A stretch of 64,000 bases of DNA from Dryomyza anilis (lineage: Eukaryota > Arthropoda > Insecta > Diptera > Dryomyzidae), in NCBI GenBank assembly GCA_951804985.1, contig OX638130.1, positions 113,597,593 through 113,661,592 of the forward strand, given 5' to 3'. Of this stretch, positions 24,381-35,816 are shown in pieces. The position numbers and the translations under genes are program-made. The first letter of the stretch is position 1; each line of letters starts with the position of its first letter. The notes beneath the pieces are model-generated. The model was given only the letters and a program-made list of their open reading frames with translations, did not search any database and had not been told where the DNA came from.

Positions 24381-25231
24381 TACACTAAGAAAACCAGATG
24401 TTTATGAAAGTCTTGCAGCAACTATCCTTTTAAATTTACGCCTTGTAGCAAATATTCAAACATCCCATAAGTTTCAATAAAGTTGCAGCAAAACTATTAA
24501 TATTTTTGGAATATGACATATATGCAGATAGTTACGAGATGTTAGCCACAACAGCAATGAACATTGAGATATTTACAGTTGACTGATAGCAAATATCCTG
24601 AGTTCTTGGACATTTGCAGCAAAATTTTGAGATATTTTGACATTTAACTACCATAAAAAAATGGAGTACTTTTTCCTGACGTTCGATTTATCCACAACAA
24701 TTAAGTAAATTCAATGGTGTTAAAAAGTGCCCACTCAAATATTACATGTTCATGGTAGAAGTAAAAATAAAATATCCTGTTATTTAAATTATCAACACGT
24801 GATGGAAAATATTTCTTTTTAGAGTTTACTTTGATGATAGCGTCGCCGGTCGGATTTGGTTCTTCTCCGAAGAAGTCTCAAGTCTTTGTACAATTTTACA
24901 TTCGAATGATTTATAAAGACAATGGCGATACTGTTTTAAGTCTAGAATCAATACATCTGATTTCTTTTATTTCAATTCAATAAAAATTACTCCGCGAATT
25001 CTAATGGAGTACCTTTTCCAAATATTCCTCAACTATCTTCTTATTTGTAAGATGTTTGATTGATGGTTGCTATAAATAATCGAAAATTTGAAAGATATTT
25101 GCCCGAAATATTTATCGTATTTGTCGGATGTTTGAGTGATGGTTCCCTCAAAGACGATCTAAATAATTTATAAATAACTTGATATTTAGGGCTGTGATAT
25201 TTCTGGCAATCATCTTTGTTTTCTTAGTGTA
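24381..25231. mobile_element. TIR element with TACACTAAGAAAAC termini
   Basis: The left end TACACTAAGAAAACCAGATG and the right end CATCTTTGTTTTCTTAGTGTA minus one base mismatch form inverted termini of roughly 16-20 bp, bounding 851 bp. Inside are repeated AGCAAATAT/TTTGCAGCAAAAT motifs. A similar left terminus occurs alone at 59,110. No coding capacity is seen. Confidence 0.6.
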
Positions 25232-26225
25232 GGTAATAAATAATAACAACTTTTTCACAAACAATTGACAACTAATGTTAAGATAAAAATCTTTATGTAT
25301 ACTTTTTACCCATGAAAAACGACAAATAAATCTCATAAAAATGTTGCTTTAATTTCTACTGTTTCTGTTATTTACAAGATTTACGCGGCAGACATGAATA
25401 CCCTTAATACTTAGGAAAAGCATTACAAACAAAATAAATCAAAAAAATTATACCGTAAACAAATTTTTAGTAAATTTCTACTAACGGAAATGTGCGTACT
25501 TTCATCTAACTAAGGAACATTTAACTTTGAACACAAAATATAAGAAAAATACCAATTTATAATAATTCCCAGACATTATTTTTGGCAGGGTCGAAAGTAG
25601 TTTAAAAACATATTTTTCGATATATTTCAAACAGACAAAGGTGGATTCGGTCTCACAAGCTGTCTGTTTTCTGTCTGCACCCAAAATATGCCGGGAATCT
25701 ATGAAAAAATCCACATAATTTGAAAATCTGTTATACACTTCCGAAAATAGTACATTTATCTGTGTGTTTTCCTGAAAATGCCCGAAATATTACTGAAAAA
25801 TGCCAGAAGTTTTGTCTCGGAATGTATTTTAAATGGAAACAAATCATTTTTCAATTAAATACACTACTCAAGAAAAAAAATTGCAATGGACATCAAAACA
25901 TCAATTTTTCATAATATTCGGTTTCTGATTTTATTTATCTACTCAGTTTTTTTAATACAACGTAACGTTTTTAAGAAAATTAATATCGGAATTTTAGGCC
26001 CTTTTCAGCAACGTTTAGGCCCTTTTCAGCAACGTTTTAGCATTTTAGGCCCTTTTCAGCAACGTTTTAGAATAAAAGATACAGTCCGTTACTTAACTAG
26101 TTTTCCTAATAACTGTAAACGTAATTTGTCTTTAAATTGTCAAGACTATTTACAATATACCAATATTTTTATACTAATATTTTTATATGTTTTTAAGAAA
26201 TATGAATCTAAAATCGAAAATCATC
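25232..26225. other. AT-rich intergenic with a short direct repeat
   Basis: The string GGCCCTTTTCAGCAACGTTT occurs three times between 25,997 and 26,067. Open frames here (for example 25,886-26,248) include that repeat and are not protein-like elsewhere. No gene is called. Confidence 0.5.
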
Positions 26226-26595
26226 TTGGCATGAGGTTGGAAGAATAAAAAATGAGTTGTACCAACTAACTTCATTCGGTTAAATCGAATGGTTTACAAA
26301 TTTGCTGGCGGCCATATTAGTTGTACCAACTAACTTCATTCGGTAAAATCGAATGATTTACAAATTTGATGGCGAAACTGCCATATTAGCCAATATACCT
26401 GAAGTATTAGTCTATACACACTCCTAATGGTTCTAAATCTGTACTAAATTATTCTAAAACGGTTCGAAATTGGTTGCTGTACAAACTACAACTCTTTTTA
26501 TTTTGACAATAACAACCGACTAAGCGGTTGAGAGAACCATATAAGTTAGTTGGGCAAAGAGTTGGTTGGCGCAACAAATCTCTATTCTGTGTGTA
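26226..26595 (+). mobile_element. GTACCAACTAAC family element, copy 1
   Basis: This is one of at least seven copies of a ~330 bp element in the window. Diagnostic phrases in order are GCATGAGGTTGGAAGAAT, TTGTACCAACTAACTTCATT, TTAGTCTATACACACTCCTA, AAGCGGTTGAGAGAACC and TTGGTTGGCGCAACAAATCT. The outer ends resemble ACACAGAA in inverted orientation. It lies directly upstream of the 27.3 kb gene. No coding potential is present. Confidence 0.8.
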
Positions 26596-27180
26596 CTTAA
26601 TATAATTTTCATTTAATTAAAGCATTCAGTAATTTATCTATAACTTACTTTTATATTGTAGATTAAGTTGAAGTATTTTTGAAATACGATTTGAATACTC
26701 GTCATTCATCTGGATCACATATTTTAATCAGCTGTCAAAAAATCAAAGAGCTGAAAAACGAAAATGAATTAAAAAAATTTGTTACAATTTCAATATATTA
26801 ATAAATTAAGCAAAAGCAATAAAATAATTGCTGCATATCGAGTAATATTTTTAGAACAGCAAACAATCAAAAAAAAAAACGAAAAATAAACGTATCGATA
26901 ATCAGAAATAATTAGCCATGGTTCTTATTTTGTCGCAACCATCGCTGCGTTGTCAAATATAAGCCAAACGAATCCGGTTCCAAACAATAATCCATAAGGT
27001 GACAATCGAAGAATTCAATTCGCAATTGTCAGCAAACAGAGAATATATAAAAAATAATTAAAAAAAAAGAAAAACAAAAAATTAAAAACTGGTCGCCACA
27101 TAAATCGATGACAGAGCGCTTTAAGTCCATTATTATGATTTTTTTATATGTCCATGTTAAAAAAATGAAAATTGAAATCA
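26596..27180. other. Upstream region of the 27.3 kb gene
   Basis: AT-rich sequence between the upstream element copy and the TATA box. No open frame. It would hold the proximal regulatory region of the gene, but I see no recognisable operator-like motif. Confidence 0.4.
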
Positions 27181-27187
27181 TATAAAA
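27181..27187 (+). promoter_or_regulatory. TATA box of the 27.3 kb gene
   Basis: TATAAAA lies 94 bp upstream of the ATG. A start near 27,210 (ACATCAATCAATT context) would give a short 5' leader. Confidence 0.65.
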
Positions 27188-27274
27188 TAGAACATCAACC
27201 AATTGACCACATCAATCAATTCTAACAATTCTTTGTGCTCACTTGCAAGTAACAAAAAAACAAAACCTTTCAAA

Positions 27275-27658
27275 ATGAAAGTGAGTAACTTGGCTAATAT
27301 TTCAAAATATTTAATAAATGTATTAATTTTTCTTTTCTTCAAATAGTTCATCATCTGCTTCGCTCTTGTCCTGGCTGTTGCACAGGCTCATGTCATCGCT
27401 CCAGCATCCGCTGTGACCTATAGTGCCGCAGTTCCCGCCGCCTATACAACCTCGTATGTGCGTAGCGCTCCTCTGGCCTATGCCGCTCCTGCATACACGG
27501 CCTCCGCATATGCTGCACCTGCATATACCGCCAGTGCTTATGCCGCCCCAGCCTACACCAGCTACAGCGCACTGCCAGCGACCACCTATAGCGCCGCTAT
27601 CGCTGCCCCATCTGTCTACAGCGCCCCTGCTGTGTACTCGACCTTGTTAAAGAAGTAA
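27275..27658 (+). CDS. Ala/Tyr/Pro-rich secreted protein, cuticle-type, 105 aa
   Basis: Exon 1 (27,275-27,280) codes only Met-Lys; the intron 27,281-27,346 starts GTGAGT and ends AG; exon 2 runs 27,347-27,658. Residues 1-16 (MKFIICFALVLAVAQA) form a signal peptide. The mature chain is low complexity: repeated AYTASAYAAP and AYAAPAYTS blocks, then AAPSVYSAPAVYSTLLKK. The C-terminal VYSTLLKK tail is shared with the four paralogues at 31.7, 35.9, 41.4 and 44.9 kb, but the N-terminal mature part (HVIAPASAVTYSAAVPAAYT) differs, so this is the most diverged member. There is no Rebers-Riddiford chitin-binding domain. Such proteins are generally structural, secreted by epidermis into cuticle; that role is inferred from composition. 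It is bracketed by inverted copies of one repeat family (26.2 and 27.9 kb). The open frame in another reading phase is a Pro/His-rich shadow. Confidence 0.88.
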
Positions 27659-27760
27659 AGCTCTTGTTTTCAAGAAACTTCGTTAAAGGACATATTGCTT
27701 TTCATGCTGGTCTATGATTTTGGAAACTAATTTATAAAGCTTTCATAATTTTCAACAATT

Positions 27761-27766
27761 AATAAA
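27761..27766 (+). terminator. Polyadenylation signal of the 27.3 kb gene
   Basis: AATAAA lies 103 bp after the stop codon in an AT-rich 3' UTR. Confidence 0.7.
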
Positions 27767-27942
27767 CGTTTTAAAATATAGAAATACATTGTTTGAATTG
27801 ATTACAACATTCATATAAAAAACTATATTAAGAAAAATAATTTTGTATATTTATTACCAGAAAATTTAAAAATATTTACTACAAGCACCAGTATTTTTAT
27901 ATCCCTGCCCAAATTTGGCAAGGTTATAACAAAAATAATAAC

Positions 27943-28269
27943 CTACACACATAACAGAGATTTGTTGCGCCAACCAACTCTTTGCCCAACCAACTTATTC
28001 GGTTCTCTCAACCGCTTAGTCGGTTATTATTGTAAAATGAAAAAAGTTGTAGTTTGTACTGCAACCAATTTAGAACTGTTTTAGAACAATTTAGTACAGA
28101 TTTATAACCATTAGGAGTGTGTATAGACTAACATTTCAAGTGTATTGGCTAATATGGCCGGTTTTCCAATGAATTTATAGACAATTCGATTTAACCGAAT
28201 GATGTTAGTTGGTACAATTAACATTTGAATTCTTCCAACCTCATGCCAAAAGATGATTTTTCTGTGTAC
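27943..28269 (-). mobile_element. GTACCAACTAAC family element, copy 2
   Basis: A near full-length copy in the opposite orientation to copy 1, from ACATAACAGAGATTTGTTGC to GATGATTTTTCTGTGTAC. It lies 3' of the 27.3 kb gene, so copies 1 and 2 form an inverted pair around it. Confidence 0.8.
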
Positions 28270-28372
28270 ATTTCAAGACGATCATTTCCTGATAATGTCT
28301 ACCCTAAGTACGTTAATTTCTACTAGGGTGGTAATAAATAAAAATTAAGCTTATGTTTCTTAGATTTTAAGT

Positions 28373-28650
28373 ATACACACAAAAAAATCCTCCATTGGAA
28401 TGAGGTTGGAAGAATGAAAAAGTTAGTTGTACCAACTAACTTCATTTGGTTAAAACGTATGGTTTACAAATTTGCTGGCGGAACTGCCATAATAGCATAT
28501 ACACCTGAAATATTAGTCCATACACACTCTTAATGGTTCTAAATCTGTACGAAACTGTTCAAAAAAAGAGTTCGAAATTGGTTGCAGTACAAACTCTTTT
28601 TATTTTGGCAATAACAACCGTCTAAGCGGTTGAGAGAACCGAATAAGTTG
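28373..28650 (+). mobile_element. GTACCAACTAAC family element, copy 3 (3' truncated)
   Basis: Begins ACACACAAAAAAATCCTCC, passes through TTGTACCAACTAACTTCATT and ends at GAACCGAATAAGTTGG without the distal GCGCAACAAATCT part. Confidence 0.75.
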
Positions 28651-28748
28651 GATTTAAATTTTCTATTTCCACATTACTATGTATTAGCGAACTTTGGGCA
28701 TAAAACTAACCATTTTGGAGTTTTTTTGTTATTATTCTGTTTAATGGC

Positions 28749-29009
28749 TACACACAGAATAGACATATGTTTCGCAAAAGAACTCATTGCCCAACCAACT
28801 TTTCTGTTTGTACTGCTAGTTTAGAACAATTTAGTACAAATTTAGAACCGTTAGGTATGTGTATCGACTAATATTTCATGTGTATATGCTAATATGGCAG
28901 TTCCGCCAGGAAATTTGTAAACCATTCGTTTTAACCAAATGAAGTTAGTTGGTACAACTAACTTTTTATTCTTCCAACCTCATGCCAAAAGAGGATTTTT
29001 CAGTGTGTG
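28749..29009 (-). mobile_element. GTACCAACTAAC family element, copy 4
   Basis: Opposite orientation; begins ACACAGAATAGACATATG and ends GGATTTTTCAGTGTGTGG. It has an internal deletion removing the AACCGCTTAGTCGGTT portion present in copy 2. Open frames across this copy are incidental. Confidence 0.75.
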
Positions 29010-29070
29010 GTTATGAGACCATTATGTTATTTTATGGATAATATTTTTGTCAAAGAGAGTATAGCAGTCT

Positions 29071-29137
29071 TTTGTCATGAGGTTGGATAACGAAAAAGTT
29101 AGTTATACCAACTAACTGCATTTGGTTAATGTTTGCT
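29071..29137 (+). mobile_element. GTACCAACTAAC family fragment, copy 5
   Basis: Only the terminal part survives: TCATGAGGTTGGATAACG followed by TTATACCAACTAACTGCATT. Confidence 0.55.
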
Positions 29138-29350
29138 TTTTATTGTTTTTTCGAAACATTTTTTTCTCGGATAACTTTTTTTTTAAACAAAATTTTTTGT
29201 TTTTTTTAAATAACATTTTTTTCAACAACATTTTATTTACGAATTATAATTTTTTTTTTTCGAAAAATTCTTTAAGAAATGTCCATTAATTAATTTATTT
29301 GGAAAAAAATGTTAGTTCAACAATATTCATCATATTGAATATTATATCTT

Positions 29351-29451
<101 letters not shown>

Positions 29452-29689
29452 ACAAGTCCTGATTGACTGACTGACTGATCGATTAACGCCCAGACCAAAC
29501 CCTTAGACCTAAGAACATGAAATTTTGACCGACGTAGGCGCGCACAAAGTCGGGATTTTTCGAAATTCGCCCCCTAAGGTACAAAAATGAGCGTGGCAAG
29601 CTTTTAATTACAAATATCTGTGTACTTAAGACAGTCACAGTCGTGCAATTTGGTCCAACGATGTATATTGTGGTTTTCATCATTTTTCA

Positions 29690-30270
29690 AAATGTAAGCG
29701 AGATAGGACCACGGGGCGTGGCACCAAACCAAAACATATAAATTGCTATAACATCTGACGTATTAAGTGTAGAGTTATAAAAGTCAAACCAAATGTTCAT
29801 ATTTAAAACTCAAATCGTCACGTAGAATGTGGGCGGGATTGGATCACGGGGCGTGGCACCTCCCATATAACCAAAACATTAAAATTGCTATAACTCCTGA
29901 CATACTAAGATTAGAGTTATAAAAATCGAATCAAATGTTCATATTTAAAACTCTAATCGTCACGTAGAATGTGGGTGGGATTGGACCACGGGACGTGGCA
30001 CCTACCATTTAATCAAACATTAAAATTGCCATAATTCCTGACATACTTAGAGCAGAGTTATAAAAATCGAATCACATGTTCATATTTAAAACTCCAATCA
30101 TCACGTAGAATTTGGGGGGGGATTGGACAAAGGGGCGTGGCACCACCTGTATAACCAAAACATTAAAATTGCTATAACTCCTGACCTACTAAGAGCAGAG
30201 TTGTATAAATAGTAACAAAGGATCGTATTGAACATTGTAATCTTCACGTAGAATGTGAACGGAATTTGAC
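29690..30270 (+). repeat. Tandem repeats of ~142 bp inside Helitron-like element 1
   Basis: The marker CGTAGAAT recurs at 29,821, 29,963, 30,104 and 30,247 (142, 141, 143 bp). Each unit contains GGGGCGTGGCACC or a variant, ACATTAAAATTGCTATAA, and ATGTTCATATTTAAAACT. Confidence 0.85.
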
Positions 30271-30662
30271 AAAGAGCGTGGCATGTGAGCAGGAAAAAAA
30301 TGGCGACGTAAACATGCACTACAAATGGTAAAAGGGCCGTAATTAAAAAAGATATAATTTTGCATTTACAAAAACTTTTCACGGGCAACGCTGTGAACGG
30401 GTCCAGCTAGTTCATAATAAACAAATTCATAGATATTGTGATTATATTCATCAATATGACGATTAAAATTCATTGTATTGAATATTTCGTTTTTCACTAT
30501 GACGTTCGATACTATGATTGAGTTCATATATATAATGAATGCATTCATCGATATGTCATTAAATAAACGGTGATATCAATATGATGTATATGGTAGTTGG
30601 TAGAAATATTTATAATTTATTTGAATAAATTCATCATATTGATGATTTACTTTTCTGTGTGT

Positions 30663-31206
30663 GGATATTCATTGATTTTCGATGCCTATCCAAAAATATA
30701 GTTGGTCAGTTTTACTTATACTTCACAAAAATGAGACGGTTTAAAACGGATATCAATATCGATTACTGCTTCAATATCAATTATATTTATAAAAATTCAT
30801 TCATAAAAATTCACACACACAGTGTGATAAGAGATTCCTCTAATATTTGCATACAAAATGATGATGTCGCTAACAAGTGATATTTTTAAATGTATTAAGT
30901 TTTAACGGGCTGCTGTTGCCGCCGTTTAAATTACTTCCTTCAACATTAACAAAGTGATTAAAAAACACGTTCTACATCAAATTTAAGCATTTTAATGTGC
31001 GATACAAAAATCAAAAAAAAAAATTATGCAGTTACGCACGAGCGCAAATCTTGAGCTTGACAATGTGCATCAGAAGTAGTAGCATCAGAATTAGCAGCAC
31101 AGCTTGTGCTAATTTAGCACTTTCCAATGCTAAAAGCACCCCGCTGCAAATTATGCTTCCTTGCATTTAAAAATACCTTTTTTGCAATCTGTATTTTTAA
31201 TTAGGC
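30663..31206. other. Upstream region of the 31.3 kb gene
   Basis: No gene or repeat with clear ends. The last 200 bp have somewhat higher GC. Contains CATCAGAAGTAGTAGCATCAG and further GC-containing sequence that may be regulatory for the adjacent gene, with no known motif recognised. Confidence 0.4.
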
Positions 31207-31210
31207 TTCA

Positions 31211-31217
31211 TATAAAA
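31211..31217 (+). promoter_or_regulatory. TATA box and initiator of the 31.3 kb gene
   Basis: TATAAAA is followed about 25 bp later by CCAGTCG (31,235-31,241), an initiator-like CAGT context, a standard fly core promoter. The ATG lies 90 bp after the TATA box. Confidence 0.75.
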
Positions 31218-31306
31218 GGCAGGTGTCGGCCATCCAGTCGATATCATTGCAGGACTTTAGCTCTCTTCGAACACACGTAACACAGAAACTGAAGCAAATC
31301 TTCGAA

Positions 31307-31575
31307 ATGCAAGTGAGTTATACGGTAGCGAAGATCTTTTTAACATGAAAAACTAAATATTTTTTCTATATTTTTAGTTCCTAAAATACACCACCATTTT
31401 GTTGCTGATCATCGCACAGGTCTTCGCCGCACAGGTCTTCTATCCGGCGATACGCATCAGTTCCATTCCAGTGCTACGCAACGGCCATATCGATGTCGTG
31501 CATTCCGTGGAGAAATCGGAACCAGCACCCATTGTACCCAGAGACATATATGGGCATCGAATTCATAGATATTAA
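31307..31575 (+). CDS. Small secreted peptide, 67 aa, unknown function
   Basis: Exon 1 (31,307-31,312) codes Met-Gln; intron 31,313-31,377 (GTGAGT to AG); exon 2 31,378-31,575. It is too short to be found as a single open frame. Residues 1-19 (MQFLKYTTILLLIIAQVFA) form a signal peptide. The mature chain of about 48 residues starts AQVFYPAIRISSIPVLRNGH and ends with a basic/aromatic tail YGHRIHRY. It is not low complexity and has no cysteine. A cuticle-associated peptide or a neuropeptide-like precursor are both possible; I see no dibasic-flanked amidation site. The shared two-codon first exon ties it to the neighbouring secreted genes. It is convergent with the gene at 31,710, their coding ends being 134 bp apart. 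Confidence 0.8.
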
Positions 31576-31608
31576 AGTTTAGACCATAATTATAAAATTA
31601 ATTATAGA

Positions 31609-31618
31609 AATAAATAAA
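31609..31618 (+). terminator. Overlapping polyadenylation signals of the 31.3 kb gene
   Basis: Two overlapping AATAAA strings (31,609-31,614 and 31,613-31,618), 34-43 bp after the stop codon. Confidence 0.7.
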
Positions 31619-31648
31619 ATAAATAGTTTAGCATTTAAAAAATGTGTT

Positions 31649-31654
31649 TTTATT
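31649..31654 (-). terminator. Polyadenylation signal of the 31.7 kb gene
   Basis: AATAAA on the minus strand, 56 bp after the stop codon of the minus-strand gene. With the plus-strand signal at 31,609 it implies overlapping convergent transcript ends. Confidence 0.7.
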
Positions 31655-31709
31655 TTTCATTTTTATGGTTGTTGGGTCATTTTAGCAAGTTCAAAATTTT
31701 TGTCTGAAT

Positions 31710-32097
31710 CTACTTCTTCAACAGTGTAGAGTAGACAGCAGGGGCGCTGTAGACGGCTGGAGCGGCGGCGACAGCATGACCCGCAGAGTATGTGGTATAA
31801 GCGGGTGCGGAGTAGGCAGAGGCAGTATAGGCAGGAGCGCTGTAGACCGATTGGGTATAGGCTGGTGCGCTATAGACCTGCGAGGTGTAAGCTGGTGCGG
31901 CGGCATAGGTGGTGTATGGAGCGGCAGCGTAGGTGGTATAGGCTGGAGCAGCAACGGCAGCGGAGTATGTCAAAGGGGCGACAATGCCAGCCTGGGCGGC
32001 GGCGATGAAGAGAGCCAAGCAGACGAGGAACTATAACAAAATTAAATTTAGAATTATAATTCTTGAACTATGTCGTCCTTTTAATACTCACTTTCAT
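31710..32097 (-). CDS. Ala/Tyr/Pro-rich secreted protein, cuticle-type, 108 aa (copy 1 of the recent trio)
   Basis: Minus strand. Exon 1 is 32,092-32,097 (Met-Lys), intron 32,031-32,091 (GTGAGT to AG), exon 2 31,710-32,030. Signal peptide MKFLVCLALFIAAAQA, then GIVAPLTYSAAVAAPAYTTY, repeats of PAYTSQVYSA / PAYTQSVYSA / PAYTASAYSA and a tail VYSAPAVYSTLLKK. The protein differs from the 35.9 kb copy by only two residues (AV for GI after LTYSA), and the introns match almost throughout, so duplication is recent or gene conversion is active. The 3' flank does not match the other copies. Likely a structural secreted protein; function inferred from composition. The Gly/Arg-rich plus-strand frames here are shadows. 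Confidence 0.9.
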
Positions 32098-32182
32098 GTT
32101 GATTAGTTTTTTGTGGATTTGTTTGTTCTTGTTGAGAAGACAAATGTTTGTTGATTGATGTTCTCTCGTTCGTTGCTTGGCG

Positions 32183-32190
32183 TATTTATA
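32183..32190 (-). promoter_or_regulatory. TATA box of the 31.7 kb gene
   Basis: TATAAATA on the minus strand within CCACTATAAATACGCCAAGC, identical to the 35.9 kb promoter over this string. Conservation between copies extends upstream past GTAGGTGGCAAAATACAA. Confidence 0.85.
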
Positions 32191-32299
32191 GTGGTAACAT
32201 TTTTGGTTTTTCTTTTGTGCCAACATTCATTTGTATTTTGCCACCTACTCGAATTGTGCTCGAGGTATTTTGTTGACGTTTATAATAGCGTATTATCTT

Positions 32300-32738
32300 G
32301 AACTGATTTAAAACAGAAAAAAAAACAAGTTTTCGCGGCACAACTTCTATTCATGATATTATTTTGAAGTTTTAGTAATGATTAATATCATTGCATTTAA
32401 ATTCCTTATACCAAAATATTATAAGGAACAAAATTCTTTGAATTTTATGATTTTATATAATAATTGGAGGTATTTTGAAATAATACACATTTGTTTTAAC
32501 TTATAAAATTACTCTATAAAGGAAGTAGTGTTATAGCATATATCATTTCTTTATAAATATATTTATTATGAGATTTTGAAGTAAATTACAAATTAAATTT
32601 AATTTTTTAAAATACAAAATTATAGTACAAAAGTCGATTTAAAAACTTTTGTACACGATTTTTTAGATATCAAGGAAAATTAAAAAAAAAAAAATCAATA
32701 TTTTTAATCTATTTTTTTTTGCTAATAAACTACACCCA
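32300..32738. other. AT-rich intergenic, nothing identified
   Basis: No open frame, repeat boundary or RNA gene is visible beyond the promoter of the minus-strand gene. Confidence 0.45.
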
Positions 32739-33888
32739 GAAAAAAATCATGGTAAATTGATAGTATTTCAATAGAAAAACAATAATTTATACCATTAAAA
32801 TTGGTCAATAGGATGCGTCCCATTAGTTCAGAAATATTGAAACTGTTAATACAATGTGTGGTTGTACTATAAATTTTATAATGTGATATTTTAATTACAA
32901 TAAGAAAGACCTATACAAATTTAATGATACATATTATTAGTTTTATGGTATAGTCGAATTACATTTTCCTAATAATTTATTAAAAAAAAATGTATTTTAG
33001 TTAATTTATTGTATATATTATTTTATTTAAATGTCGAAATTGATATTCACTTTTACAACACACACATAAAAAGACACTTCTTGCTGCAAAAGGTTATAAC
33101 ACATTTATTGTTTGCTTTGGTTTCCAATAATTGATTGTAGTTCTTGAGTCTGCAGTTATTTTTGAGTTCGTTGCCGTAATAGAAGTTCGATGTATTATTT
33201 ATTTTCTGTAATAAAACAAAATATATAAATATAATATATTTACATTAAATACATTGAGTCCTTACCAATGTCGCGTTTAATAATGTGGATTATTACAAAA
33301 AATACATGCGACCATTTTAAGTAAACACGCAGAATGACGTACAAAACGAACATGTTGGTATTCGTTTTTATGTTTTTTTACACCACGTTTATTATTATAG
33401 GAGGACACCATTAAAACAACAGTATTTATTCTATTTAAAATATTAATATTGAAATATTTAAATTCATGGTACCGAATTTTTCAAATACTATTGAATTAAT
33501 TAGAAAACTTTTGAATTAAAAAGATAAAACTATTAATACATGAACCATAAGATCAATGGTCGTACCATAAAGTACTTAATGGTACATTTTATTCTGAGTG
33601 TAGCAAAGCAATCGATTTATTAACGATGTCATTTCTAGACCAAAATTATCGTATTCGATAACATGCCCTAAACTTAGAAATAATACCAAAGAATCAATTT
33701 TTTTATGTTATTAAAAATAGTGAATAAGATAAACTATTATTTTAATAGTTAAATACCATTAAATTCTAGAATATACTATTAAATACTATTAAAATTATTT
33801 TTGAGTATGATAATATTTTTTTTTTGTATACTATTGAAACAATAACTGTCCTATTGACTAATTTTTATAGGATTTTTTCTGAGTGTAC
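32739..33888. mobile_element. TIR element with ACACYCAGAAAAAA termini
   Basis: The left end ACACCCAGAAAAAAATC and the right end GATTTTTTCTGAGTGT form inverted termini; further in, ACCATTAAAATTGGTCAATA and TATTGACTAATTTTTATAGG pair as inverted subterminal blocks. A fragment of the right part lies at 42,630-42,716. About 1.15 kb with no coding frame. Confidence 0.6.
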
Positions 33889-34902
33889 ACTCATTTGTAT
33901 TGCAGCAATCTTTGGATACATTCTGGTGCTGATTTCAATTGACTCTAGTTTTTAAGATATAGCCCATTTTCCAATTTCTCATTATTTGGGTCATCTTTTA
34001 ATTGTAAAATAAAAAAAAAATTAAATTATTTTTTCGTTATTAGACGCAGAAATTATGGTGCTACAATACACAAATTTGGTTTTCGGCAAAAAAAATTGTT
34101 TGCGAGAAAATGTTAAAATTTGTCAAAAATTACAAATTTTGTGAATAAAATGCGTTATTGCTTAACTGAGAAAACTGTTAAAAATGTTTTTATGCACTGT
34201 TTTGTATGTATCCTATTTAAAAGCCAAATTATGAATATAAATTACGGCTGTTGGTTTAAAAATTATAAATACAAGACTAAATAAAGGCAACATTGTTATT
34301 TTTGTTAAATTTACAAAATTTACTTTACTGCCAAGACTCTAAATTTATTTTCTTGAATAGAGGTATAAAGTCGATACAATGCGATACATAAAATGCGACA
34401 ACTAATATTTAAATTTTGTCGCGGAGTGTAATCTATAACGATACTAAAATGATTGGAATTTCGATGAATAAACTTTTTTTTATAATAACGCTATTTTAGT
34501 CGTTATATCGACGCCCCTTACGAAATTTCTTACATATTTTTTTCCTTTACGAAAATATATACATATGTTAATTTTAAGATTTCAGCAAAAAAGTATTTAT
34601 GTGTTTTGCAACGATTACTAGTATGTTTTTGAAATTTCCGAGTATATGCGCATGTAAATCTGTGTATCTACGCATATAAAAATGATTCAAATTTTGCGAC
34701 GAAGATTGTAATCTTTTGTTGAAAATGAATAACGCATTTATGTTTGGGGCCTTTTTATGAAATCTGTACATATTACAGCATAGTATTAAGTATATGTAAT
34801 CGTTTTATAAAGATCACAGACCATTGTATAATTAATTTAGTCCTGAAATTAAACCGAATAACACATGACTTTGAAAATGCTAAAACTGAACACGTGTTCT
34901 AT
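33889..34902. other. AT-rich intergenic, no gene seen
   Basis: Short frames on both strands at 34.57-34.94 kb are not supported by composition. No repeat ends recognised. Confidence 0.45.
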
Positions 34903-35205
34903 GGCCCTAATAATAATAATAATAGTTTGACAATACAGTTCTGAAGAACCTATACCGAACTGTCTCACCATTTAAGCGGGTTTTTTTATCTCAAATATCG
35001 GGACCTACTGTTTAACGCCGATTCATAACTTTAATGGGTGATGTTGTTACTATAGTAGGTTTGCCTTTATCTGCCGAGGTAGCGCGGATAGAAAAACATT
35101 TTCTATTTATTTTTTTGATGTTGCATTTGCTGGTGTTTTGAACCAGCGACGTTTCGGCTAGTATTCCAACACACTAAACTTTTGAGCCACATTATATGGT
35201 AATGC
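34903..35205 (-). mobile_element. tRNA-derived SINE, diverged copy 4
   Basis: Minus-strand copy. It starts on the plus strand with the (ATT)n-type tail AATAATAATAATAATAGTTT, passes through GACCTACTGTTTAACGCCGA and GCCGAGGTAGCGCGG, and ends in a decayed head with TGGCTCAAAAG as box A remnant and GGTTCAAAAC as box B remnant (both minus strand). It is more diverged than the copies at 13.2 and 57.0 kb. Confidence 0.75.
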
Positions 35206-35700
35206 ATATTTTATATCATAATAGCGTAATTATTTAAAATTTTCTCAAATATATTTTTCAAATGACATTTATCAAAAGCTCCAACATTCGTCTAAAAATT
35301 TGAGACATACACATTTTTCACAGAAAACTGTTTGTTGTTTTAATTTTCTGTGAAATCTTGAAAACTTTTAATATTCGTCATTTAAGTAAAAATGAAAATG
35401 CATTCGTTTAAAAGTGATATATACTTTTTTTCGTAAGACAATTTTTATAGAATAGTTTTCGTAAAGAGCATCGATATGTAGATATCGAATCGATATAGTA
35501 AAAAAAATATTTCTTCAGAATTTATTATTTTTTTTTTTTTGACAAAAATTCTATTAATTTAAATCACTATATCTTTTTGCATTACGCATAAAATCGATTA
35601 GTTCCACTGGATTCTTTAAAATTATAAGATCGTCGACATCCGAAGAATACAAAAATTATAATAAGTTCTTATTAACATATTTGTCGCACTTATAAAATCT
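35206..35700. other. Upstream region of the 35.9 kb gene
   Basis: AT-rich, no gene seen. From about 35,735 onward sequence becomes similar to upstream DNA of the 41.4 kb gene, marking the left edge of the duplicated unit. Confidence 0.4.
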
Positions 35701-35816
35701 GAGAGAAATGTATCAAGAAATGTTAACGATCAAACAAAATACCTCCAGCACAATTTGTGTAGGTGTCAAAATACAACTGAAAGTGCGAACAAAAGAAAAA
35801 CGAAAAATGTGACCAC

